From the NCBI GenBank assembly GCA_046331565.1, contig JAXLQP010000007.1, forward strand, positions 186,001 through 250,000: a stretch of 64,000 nucleotides of DNA. The letters run 5' to 3'. Source of the stretch: DASRDU01 sp046331565. GTDB lineage: Bacteria; Acidobacteriota; Blastocatellia; RBC074. The position numbers were made by a program, and so were the translations under genes. Below the pieces are notes generated by a model. It had not been told where the DNA came from and made no database searches. It saw only the letters and a list, made by a program, of their open reading frames with translations. Below, piece by piece: positions 53,360 to 62,100 of this stretch. The first letter of the stretch is position 1; every line of letters begins with the position of its first letter.

Positions 53360-53872
53360 TCACAGCTTCGCGTGCCACAATTCCAGATCACGACGCTTGA
53401 TGTGCCAGGCGCGGCCCGGACGTGTCGCCTTCAGTCTCTTCGCTTTGATGGCCCGCCGAATGAAGTGTCCTGAGAGGCCGGTCAGTTGGGCCGCTTCCTC
53501 AATGCACAATCCGAGCTTGCGATCCAGCGGCAGCGCGGCGGCCTGCGCGAGTTCGGTGATGGCGGCCAGCAACTGCTCCGCTGCCGGAGCCTGAGCGGTG
53601 CGGGAAGATGCTGCGGCGATGGAGCGCCGGGGGTGAGGGGATGGAGGTTGGGGGTTGGGGGTCAGGGACTGGCTATCCCCTATCCCCCGTCCCCTGTCCC
53701 CTGCTCCCTGCTGCATCTGTCGCCTGAGCAGCTTCACCTGTTTCTGATCGTAGATGGCCAGCCGCTGCCCCGCGCGGCGCTCGTAACGAGGCGCCAGCAG
53801 TCCTTTGGCCGTGTAGCGTTCGATGGCGCGTTCAGAGACTCCGAGCAGGTCGGCGGCTTCCTTTTTGGTCAT
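53360..53872 (-). CDS. Double HTH protein with heptanucleotide-repeat linker
   Basis: 170 aa from ATG 53872, with GGGAG 8 nt upstream; the longer frame is a read-through of the hairpin region. The N-terminal MerR-like helix-turn-helix is MTKKEAADLLGVSERAIERY; the C-terminal excisionase-type HTH is LCIEEAAQLTGLSGHFIRRAIKAKRL with the wing RAWHIKRRDLELW. Between them lies a low-complexity linker (GAGDRGRGIGDSQSLTPNPQ, PPSPHPRRS) encoded by heptanucleotide repeats. A DNA-binding role is clear, but whether it is a regulator or directionality factor is not. Its upstream region carries the 18-bp hairpin at 53938-53981, a candidate operator. Confidence 0.83.
   Translation of the reverse strand: MTKKEAADLLGVSERAIERYTAKGLLAPRYERRAGQRLAIYDQKQVKLLRRQMQQGAGDRGRGIGDSQSLTPNPQPPSPHPRRSIAAASSRTAQAPAAEQLLAAITELAQAAALPLDRKLGLCIEEAAQLTGLSGHFIRRAIKAKRLKATRPGRAWHIKRRDLELWHAKL
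53631..53710. repeat. Heptanucleotide repeats in the linker of the double-HTH gene
   Basis: Units of GGGTTGG type, then TCCCCTA/TCCCCTG/TCCCCCG units, form an 80-bp low-complexity block that is in frame. It separates two folded domains and so seems tolerated. The unit length is 7 bp, as in the NRPS arrays, but the words differ. Confidence 0.85.
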
Positions 53873-53937
53873 GGCTTTTCTCCCGGCAGACAATGATGTG
53901 AGGTCTGATGCCGGGCCAGGATAGCACGCTGCGACAA

Positions 53938-53981
53938 GGCCCGACAAGGTGACAGCCCCGACACTGTCACCTTGTCGGGCC
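53938..53981. promoter_or_regulatory. Perfect 18-bp hairpin containing CCGACA motifs
   Basis: Arms 53938-53955 and 53964-53981 are exact inverted copies (GGCCCGACAAGGTGACAG) around an 8-nt loop, CCCCGACA. It carries CCGACA in one arm, TGTCGG in the other and another CCGACA in the loop, so it may be related to the three quartets. It sits about 65 bp upstream of the double-HTH start. Confidence 0.8.
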
Positions 53982-54228
53982 GAAAAGGAAGAGGGGTCTT
54001 TCGACCCCTTGCTTCGACAGGCTCCTCAGCCATTAGGTATCAGCCTGCCAGTTGTCGTGAGCATAAACATGCGGTCGCCGGAAATCCATGTCATTTCCGT
54101 TTCGAGGCGGATTTTTTTGGCACCGCCTGTTCTGCGGCAGAGCGCGATCTGCATTTCGAGCCGCAGCCGCTCTCACGGCTCAGACGGGGAAGCGAAGGCT
54201 GATCGCACAGCTTGCTGCTGTTACGGCG

Positions 54229-54254
54229 GGCCGGGATCTTCCCGGCCTTTTTTC
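54229..54254 (+). terminator. Intrinsic terminator
   Basis: GGCCGGGA-TCT-TCCCGGCC followed by T6 and more T-rich sequence. It is a complete rho-independent terminator on the plus strand. No recognisable plus-strand gene ends before it, so it may terminate an unannotated transcript starting after 53982. Confidence 0.85.
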
Positions 54255-54274
54255 TTTGCAGGGCGAAAAAAAGC

Positions 54275-54302
54275 TTGCCCCTGATTATACACTGTGTATA
54301 AT
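54275..54302 (+). promoter_or_regulatory. Promoter overlapped by a 19-bp near-perfect operator
   Basis: A -35 element TTGCCC (54275-54280), a 16-bp spacer and -10 TATAAT (54297-54302). The palindrome ATTATACAC-T-GTGTATAAT (54284-54302) covers the spacer and -10, so a dimeric repressor bound there would block RNA polymerase. The best candidate is the XRE protein encoded 260 bp downstream, or a regulator elsewhere in the prophage. Confidence 0.8.
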
Positions 54303-54355
54303 AGCAGATGTCAGGGAAACCTGACGGATCATTGAAAGAAAGGAGGTGCAAGGCC

Positions 54356-54493
54356 GTGACACTGCTCGAATGGCTTCGGATGCTGACCGACCATTTCATT
54401 CTGATGGCCGCTAACATCAGGCTGATGGAAGCGAGGCTGAAGAAGCTTGAAGAGGAAGTGAGGGCGCTGAAGCAGCAGCACCCTCAGCCTTGA
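54356..54493 (+). CDS. Small coiled-coil protein
   Basis: 45 aa from GTG 54356, because AAAGGAGG ends about 8 nt upstream; an ATG 48 bp earlier has no such site. A short helix (LLEWLRMLTDHFILMAANIR) is followed by a coiled-coil helix (LMEARLKKLEEEVRALKQQ). No known family. It lies directly under the operator-controlled promoter, ahead of the XRE gene. Confidence 0.6.
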   Translation: MTLLEWLRMLTDHFILMAANIRLMEARLKKLEEEVRALKQQHPQP

Positions 54494-54564
54494 CCAAAGG
54501 GGGGCTGCACAGGCAGCCTCCCGCTTTCAATGATCACTATACTACAGAGAGGAGAATCAGAGCA

Positions 54565-54846
54565 ATGACCCCTGAGACGATCCGGGAACGACGACAGCGG
54601 CTGAAGCTGACGCAGGGCGAACTGGCCGCACGGCTGGGTGTGGCGCTCAATACAGTTTCGCGCTGGGAGAACGGACTGAGTACGCCGGAAAGTGGCGAGA
54701 TGCTTGATCTGGCGCTCAACTGGCTGGAGATGGAACAAAATCTGAGAGGCAGCGAGCAGGCGCGCGAGGCGTTTGCGCGGCTGGAGCAGTCACGGCATGA
54801 ACTGGAGCGTCTGCTCACCAGACAGCAGAAGAGTCGCCGCCCGTAG
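54565..54846 (+). CDS. XRE-family repressor-like protein
   Basis: 93 aa from ATG 54565, with GAGAGGAG upstream. HTH_3/XRE signature: IRERRQRLKLTQGELAARLGVALNTVSRWENGLSTP. A C-terminal coiled coil (LEQSRHELERLLTRQQ) may dimerise it. It is a candidate regulator of this prophage region and may bind the near-perfect operator upstream. It is not a full CI/LexA-type repressor because there is no protease domain. Confidence 0.87.
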   Translation: MTPETIRERRQRLKLTQGELAARLGVALNTVSRWENGLSTPESGEMLDLALNWLEMEQNLRGSEQAREAFARLEQSRHELERLLTRQQKSRRP

Positions 54847-54867
54847 GCGGCGACAGCGAGGTTGTTA

Positions 54868-55059
54868 GTGAAGAAGCGAAAAAGAAAATACCTGAGCGCC
54901 GAAGATTTCGCCTGCCTTGAAGAATCTCTCAACGAGGCCCTGCAACACGCGCGCGGCGAGCGCGCCGATCTGCGCGTGACAGTGCGCGAGCGTCCGGCTC
55001 CCCGACGCGGCAGGACAGGTGAGTGCAAGGTGCGTCCTGATAACGGCAGCACCGGCTGA
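54868..55059 (+). CDS. Small basic protein, unknown
   Basis: 63 aa from GTG 54868 (VKKRKRKYLSAEDFACLEES). An Arg/Lys-rich start, a short helix and a basic Arg/Pro-rich tail. GAGG lies 6 nt upstream of the GTG. It lies 21 bp downstream of the XRE gene on the same strand. Possibly DNA-binding; the call is weak. Confidence 0.4.
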   Translation: MKKRKRKYLSAEDFACLEESLNEALQHARGERADLRVTVRERPAPRRGRTGECKVRPDNGSTG

Positions 55060-55098
55060 TCGGCGGAGTCTGATAGGGAATGTTATGTCCGGGAGCTT

Positions 55099-55527
55099 TC
55101 AGAAAGAGCTGGAGCACAGGTGTTTGAGCAGTCCGGTCAACTCCTGCGTGACCAGTTCATGTCTGATGCGCAGTTCGTTTTCGGCGTGCTTCTGAAACTT
55201 CGGCGACTCATCAAGCAGCAGCCGGATGGTGTCGCGGGCATAATTGGCCAGCGGGCCGAGTGAGATGTGCAGCAACTCGTGTAACAGGTCTTCACGCTGT
55301 TGCTCCAGTGAGCGGGCCAGCCACTTCGAGGTCAGATAAACCGCTGCGAAGCGGTATTCATAGCTGACTTCGATACTGGCGACCTCGCCATCATCGGCCT
55401 GCGTCCAGAAAAAGGTCACGCGCTGTGCCCACGTCGGCAGCACCCAGCCGAGATTTGGCAGGTGCTTGTGCAGTTGATCCTGCACCACAAGCGGCACTGC
55501 CGTGTCAAAGGCAAAACGTTCGTTCAT
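55099..55527 (-). CDS. Putative zinc metallopeptidase-like phage protein
   Basis: 142 aa. The motif HELLHISLGPL matches HExxH zincins, and the second helix (YARDTIRLLLDESPKFQ) and C-terminal ENELRIRHELVTQEL may supply the third ligand. No signal peptide. It lies at the end of the minus-strand tail operon. It could be a peptidase or a protein that has kept only the zincin fold. Confidence 0.6.
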   Translation of the reverse strand: MNERFAFDTAVPLVVQDQLHKHLPNLGWVLPTWAQRVTFFWTQADDGEVASIEVSYEYRFAAVYLTSKWLARSLEQQREDLLHELLHISLGPLANYARDTIRLLLDESPKFQKHAENELRIRHELVTQELTGLLKHLCSSSF

Positions 55528-55562
55528 GACTCACCAGTTATCAGCATTCCGTATTTGAAAGG

Positions 55563-55850
55563 TCAGTGAATAATCTCCGGCGTCGGTTCCGGGAGGCTGG
55601 CGGGCGCATCCGGCGCGGACGGAGCCGACGGAACTGTCGGCGGTGCAGGCACAGCTTGCTGCTGCGCTGACTGCCGCAGTGCCATCAGGGCCTGCATCGC
55701 TCCGTCCAGACGCATTTTTCTGGCCTGAATCTCCTTCAGACGTTCGGAGAGTTCTACCTCCAGCGTGGCAGCCTGTTCGTACTGGCGCTTGTAGTCGTTG
55801 AACTGGAATTCAATCTGCGCATTGAGAGGGTTCGATGACGATGAGTTCAT
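55563..55850 (-). CDS. Small phage protein with coiled coil
   Basis: 95 aa from ATG 55850 (MNSSSSNPLNAQIEFQFNDY). A coiled coil (YEQAATLEVELSERLKEIQARKMRLDGAM) is followed by a Pro/Ala-rich tail (PPTVPSAPSAPDAPASLPEP). An in-frame ATG at 55883 overlaps the upstream gene by 14 bp. Neither start has a clear ribosome site. A structural or scaffolding role is possible. Confidence 0.55.
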   Translation of the reverse strand: MNSSSSNPLNAQIEFQFNDYKRQYEQAATLEVELSERLKEIQARKMRLDGAMQALMALRQSAQQQAVPAPPTVPSAPSAPDAPASLPEPTPEIIH

Positions 55851-55869
55851 GGTGTGATGAATGGCTGGG

Positions 55870-56142
55870 TTATTTAAGGGCATCCTGGAAGGCTTTGCGC
55901 CGACGCTGGCGCTCGTCCTCAATTGAAAGCGCGACCTCTTTTTCTTCGAGGCGCGCGATGATCTGGTCTTCATAATAATCAAGCACCCGCTGAAATTCGG
56001 TTGCGGGATCGTTCACGATCCGGGCACCGTTCTGATCGAACTGCGCCGGGAGCAGCCCGGTGTGGGCTTCGATAACGCGCTGACGAAACGCATCGTCCAC
56101 CAGCGGCCCGGCCAGCCTGAGATTGAATTTATAACGTGCCAT
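55870..56142 (-). CDS. Small phage protein, unknown
   Basis: 90 aa from ATG 56142, with GAGGA 5 nt upstream, 7 bp after the large tail gene. Begins MARYKFNLRLAGPLVDDAFR and ends in a charged helix (EKEVALSIEDERQRRRKAFQ). Translational spacing suggests cotranscription with the tail gene. No family recognised. Confidence 0.68.
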   Translation of the reverse strand: MARYKFNLRLAGPLVDDAFRQRVIEAHTGLLPAQFDQNGARIVNDPATEFQRVLDYYEDQIIARLEEKEVALSIEDERQRRRKAFQDALK

Positions 56143-56149
56143 AAAATCC

Positions 56150-59100
56150 TCACGAAGTTGGTGCGGTGATGTCGAGATATTCAATCACGATGCGCGCCGC
56201 GCCGCGCACTCCGCCGCCCGGCGTGACGTTCGGAGTAATGACAATCGGCGTTGCGCTCGTGTAAGCCCGCAGGCTGTCCTGCGTGCCTTTCCACGTTATT
56301 CCTGCGGTGTTCGCAATGTTCGACGCATAACGAGTCGTCGCACCGCTGACACCGATTGAAAAACTTGTCACGCCTGCGCCCGTATCAGCCGTCACGACGC
56401 GACCGGCGACGCCGATCACGATGGCCCCTGCCGGAATCTGAATTGTCGTATTCGTCGAAGCCGCTGCCGCGATGGTCGTCAGTTCCTCCAGACGTTTGAT
56501 TGAGAGCCGTGCGCCGTTGTTCGCCGCAATATTCAAATCGCCGGTCGGGGCAAATGTGATGTCACGACTCGTTCCGCTTCCTCCCTTCTCCGTTCCGATG
56601 ACGAACTCGTTACTCGCCCACTTGAGCGCGCCGCGTTCGTAATTGGCGTACGGATCGGCGGTGTTGCTGAAGTACGCCACGCTGTTCTGCTGCGCGATGA
56701 AGTAACCCCGATCATCGAAGGTGAAAAGATCGGTCGTCGTCGAGGAGAGGCGCTTGCTGAAGTGCATGCGCCAGCTTGAGCCGTCACCGATGAACATCCT
56801 TGCGCAGACCGGGGAGCCGAACCCGCCGCCGAGGATGAGGTTGCCACCTGCGCCGGTCGGCAGCGATGCGACCGGATATATCCACACCGTTCCGCCGCCC
56901 ATTGTCACGGTATCGGCGACGTTGAGATTGCGACCGATGAAAACGTCACGCGGACGATTGGCAGCGGTCTTGCCGATGTCAACTGCCTTGTCAGTCGAGA
57001 AGAGCAGACTGCTGTAGAGGAGCGTTGCGGCGGCGGCTTCCGACGCACCGGGCAGGAAGGCCAGGTGCATCTTCGCGTTCGCCATATCACGGATATAGAA
57101 GTTTGCATCTCCGCCGTTGCGATAGAACCACCACTTGCTCACACCGGATTCGAGAAATTGCAGATACGTGCTGTTGGTCGCCGGAGCGTCCATCACGATG
57201 GACGCGTGCTGCGCTGACGTACCGCCGAGCATGAGCGTGCGGGCGAGTTTGAGATCACGCCAGCGCAGCGCCGATGTGCCGAGGTCTTTGGCGGTGTCCG
57301 CTGACGGTGAAGCATTGCCGAGTGTCGCATCGCCAGCCGCAATGGTGCTGCTGAAGGTAGCGGCTCCGGTCACACCGAGCGTGCCGCCGATTAAGGCATT
57401 GCGCGCGAGTGCAAGGTCGCGGAAACGATTCGTCGGGTAGATGCCGAGATCAACCGCTGCGTCCGTGAAAGGGATGAAGCTGATTGCTGTCCAGAGGAAA
57501 TCACGGACACGCAGTTTTTCGCTGCCTCCCCACGCAAAGGAGAGCGCCCCGCTGGTGGTATCCCGATACATCCCGGTCGAATAGTCGGCAGCAAACCCGT
57601 AAGTCGGCGCACCGCTGCTGCAATCGGCTCCCCAGAAGCGACCGGGAGAGGTCAGCACTGAACTGCCCTCATCCCACCAGAGACCACTCTTTACTTCAGC
57701 CTTGTTGCCGGTGGCGAGAACGAGATTCTGTGTGTTCGGCGTACTGGTGAGCGCCAGGATAAAGGGCAGAGCTTTGGTTGCTCCTGCCTGTGTGTCGTAG
57801 TAGGCAGAGGCATAGGGAAGTGCCGGTTCGACATAAACCGGCGGGCGTCCATAGGAATGAATCGCCCGGTTGCTCGCATACGTGACACCATCACCATCCT
57901 GGAAGAAGGTACAATCGGCAGCGATATAACCGTTCTGACTGTAGGCGCCGCCTGTCTCGTAAGAGATGGCCTTTTGCGTCCCGTTGCCGCCAGTCGAAAA
58001 ACTGCATCCATAAAGACGGCTCGTGCTGGCGAGACGATGCTGGAGGCCAGTGTGAGTGAAGGATTCAATGTTACAACCGATCAGTGTGGGATTGGCGTAT
58101 TTATCCGTTCCGTCTCCGGCGATGCGGCTGTCCTGACCAATGCGCATCCAGATGACGGCGGATGGCCCGCCGCTGCCCCATCCGTCAATACCGTTGCAGT
58201 TCTCAAAGACCGGGTTGCCGCCGCGCACCCAGTAGCCGACGCCGTCAAAACGCCCGATGACGTGCACGTAGCAGTCCGCAAAGCGCACGCTCGGCATATT
58301 GACCGCGTCCACGCTGATGCCTGCTGCGCCATACGTCCAGGTCGTCTCCACGCCTTCAAAGACGGAACTGAAGCATTTTTCGATCTTCAGTCCCTCGCCG
58401 CCGGTCTGCTCAATATGCACACGGCGAATCGAGACATCTGACACATACTGCGCGTGCGTGCAGAGGATGCCGTGCTGACCGGGCCAGCCGTCAGCCGCCT
58501 CGTGCGCGTCCACACCAAGATTGCCGCTCACTGTCAGGTCTTCCACGCCGCTGTGGAACTGATTGACGAGGACGATCTCCTCGTTGGAGACAATCTGTTT
58601 GATAGTGGTCGCCCGCTTTCCAGCGCCGCGCAGCACGACATTCGCGGGAATCGCCAGCTTCGTCACGCGAGTCGTGCCCCCCGGAATGAAGACCACGCCG
58701 CCGCCGACCGCGCTCGCCGCTGCAAACGCTGCATCGAAAGCTGCCTGATCGTCTGTCACACCGTCTATCTTTGCGCCGTAAGCTCTGACATCGAAAATGG
58801 CGCCCCCTTTGTCGGCTACGGGCGCTTTGATGAATGCTCTCGCTCCGGTGTATGTTGTCCCGCCGATGAGATCGCCGGTCAGCGTCGAACTCTCCAGAGC
58901 GTCCACTGCTGCGCGGGTCAGGCGCGTGACGTAGTTGCCTGAGCCTCCGATATAGTTCGTGGTGATTTTCGGGAGAGTAAAGACGTTGCCACTCCACCAG
59001 AAGAGATCGGGCGCACTCTCGCCGGTGACGGTAAACGGCATTCCGTTTGAATGGATGGCATAACCGTTGGCGTAGCCTGCGCCTTTCGTATTGATGGTGG

Positions 59101-62100
59101 AAATCGCATCCCAGGTCCCGGCCACACTTGGCGCAACGTAATCAAACAGGAGTGGCAGCACTGTCCCGGTGGCGGGGGCGAGGATGCTCGTCGCCTGAAA
59201 GGTTGCTGATGAACCGACCTTGCACCAGATGCCGCGATTGGTGAAGTCCTCGACGTTACATTCAACCAGCGTCGCATAGCAATAGCTGTCAACACCATCA
59301 TCTGCGACAGTACGCCCGAAGATTCCCCAGTCCGCATTCGCACCGGTATTGATGCCGTTGCAGGCAATCAGCGTCGGACGCCCGCCATAGATTCTGTAAG
59401 CCGCACGCCCAGCCGCGACATCGGTCACATAACAGCGGTGAAGCGTGGTTGTGTTGCCACCGGCCAGCTCGATGGCATTGTGCGAGCCTGACGGCTGCGA
59501 GATGAAAACATCTTCGTAGCGCGTGGTAAACGAGGCGAGATCATAGACACCTCGCCCGCCGCAGCTCGAGATCGTCACGTTTTTGACTGTCAGCCCGGCG
59601 ACCAGATTCGCGCCCTGCACATACAATCCGTGATTGTTTCCGCCGCTGACACTCCCAACGAGTCCGAGATCGCGGATCAGGATGGTGTGAATGCTCACGG
59701 CTGAGGCATCCACTTCCACGACCGGCTGCGCGCTGTCGAATGATCTGATGAAAGAGGACTGCGGCCCTGCGCCCTGCACGGTGATGCCCCAGGTATCGAG
59801 TTTCAGGTTGCAGAGTGTTGTGCCCTTCGGAAAGTAGAGCGGCTGGCGCGTGAGCTTCGCGGCAGCATATGCGGCATTGACGGCAGCCGAGTCGTCGGTC
59901 ACTCCGTCGCACTTTGCGCCGAATGCCCGCACATCTATCACCTGGCCGCCGTTGTCGATCACGCTTGAGGCCAGTGTGCCGGTAATCGAACCGCGGACGG
60001 TCAGATTGCCGTTGTCATCGAGGATGAGGTTGTCGTATTCACCGCTCCGGCTTTGAATATGCAGCCCGCCTTCGCCGGGCCGGATGATGGTTCGGTTCTG
60101 CCAGATCGGGTTGCCGATCAGGTCGTAATTGCTGATGCGGGGCCACAGCCATGGCTCAATCGCAGGCGTCTGATTCCACCCCTCGTCATGCGCGGCGCTG
60201 AAACAGGCGTTGTTGTGGGTCGAGGTGAACGCATCGAGGTATCCGGCGTAAAAGCCTTTGGCCGCGTAAACGTAACGCGGGCGGCGGTCGAAGATGTCAG
60301 TCGCCGGATTGCGACCGATGTCATAGACCCCGTCATCCTCAAACCAGAGATTGCCGAGGGCATTATTGTCGTCGCCAAGCTTGGCGAAGGTGTGTTCGAC
60401 GCTCGCGCTCCAGTCCGAAGCGTCACCGAAGATCGTCTTGTAACGTGTGCGCATCCAGCGTGTCGAACCCGGAATCCCGATCACCTCCACGTCCGAGCGC
60501 GCGCCGGGCCGGGTTTCAATCACGGCATTCGTCAGAAAGCCCGCGTCCTCGGCAATCTGCACCTGCGTCTCGCTGATCTGCGCAAGCTGATCAACGCTCG
60601 CTGGCAGCGCCACATTGAGGACGATGCCCGATGACACCCGCCGACCGATGCTCACACGTGCTGGCGGCGCGATCACGGCAGGCACAGTCGTGGCGCTCAC
60701 GGCTGCCGAGGCAAGACTGTACCGGCGCGCCCGCAGCCATCGCGTCCATCCGCCGCGCATCCGATCCGGGCGCGGCTCCTTGTATTCACTGGCACGTCCG
60801 CGAAAGATGATCGTGGTGAAGTTTTCATCCGCGCCGATCTCGTACTCGACGTCCTGCTCCTGCGTCCATTTGTGCTGAATGAAGTCCTGCTGCCCGGTAT
60901 CAGAGCCGAAGAAAGCCACTGTGTAGCCAGCCGGCGCGGCGGGTGCAGTCTGCGGCCCTGCGATGTTCAGCGGATATTCGACCGCCGCCGCGAAGCCCGT
61001 CGAGATGCCATAGCTGTTTTCCGTCACCACTTTGAAGCGGTGTATGCCCGGTTCGATGTGGCGCAACTCGAAGACGGCCTGCAGCGTCGCGCGTTCCGGC
61101 ACGAGCAGCAGATCCGTCTGCGTGTAGTCGCTTGCGTCCGGTTTCTTCCACCAGATGCGCCCGCGCTGCGGGTTGAAGAACGCGGCGAACTGCACCGCGC
61201 CGGTGATGATTGTCGTTTCGCGCCCGTCAGCGAGCGTGGCGTGCGTTTCAGCGAGTGTGAGCGAAGTAATCGCCGGAGGCGGGGCAAACGCGGAGGCTTG
61301 TGCGCCGGTCTGAATCCGGGGCTGAAGCTGCGCTTCGTCGCTGTCGGAATAGACTGACGGGTCGTATTCGAGCAGCGTGAACGTGCGTTCGTCGGCAGTC
61401 GAATCCGATGGTTCATCGCTCGCCTCGATGACCTGAAAGAGCTTTTGCGACCAGCCGAGTTCCGGGCGTGTTACCTGCACCACGTCGCCCGGCGCGATGT
61501 GAAACGAATCGCCGCCGCCAGTCAGCGAGCAGTATTGTTCGAGGTCGCTCTTGAGCCGGATCAGATGGTTCGCAATCCGCTGCGCCTGCGAGCGCGTCAT
61601 GGCTCCGACATTGACGGCGAGTTCATTCTGAGCCTGACCATTGCCGTCGAAGAGGTCAGCGCGTTCAATGATGATCGGATCGCCGTCCGCGATCAGTTCA
61701 TCCTCAATGTCGCGCCAGTAGAGCGTCACGCGGGCCGGGCGCTCTGAGCGATCCTTGCGCCAGTGCGTGAAACTCGCATCTTTCGTCTTCGACGGGGTGA
61801 ATTCGTAGACCGGCGTGCGTGCGATGGTCGGCGGAAGGAATTTGATGGCGCCGTCGCTGTCCTGCCAGTCGGTGGCGGTGATTGTGCAGAGCAGATTGAG
61901 CGCGGTCTCCAGATCAGTCGGCGTGGCGAAAAAGACGTTCGACAAAAACCGGGCAATCGTCGCAGTAGTCGTGCTGTCCTTCTGCCAGACGATCTGCTCA
62001 TCGCAACAGTCGCGCCACTGCACCCAGGAAGGCCAGTCGATCCGGGACACGCCAAGCGCCGCCGCTTCGACGATCAGATATGCTGCGTGCCGCGCCGCGT

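Noticed and set aside
53949..54284. Protein-coding frame between the hairpin and terminator
   Set aside because: The translation is low complexity and Ser/Arg-rich, with no ribosome site and no protein-like pattern.
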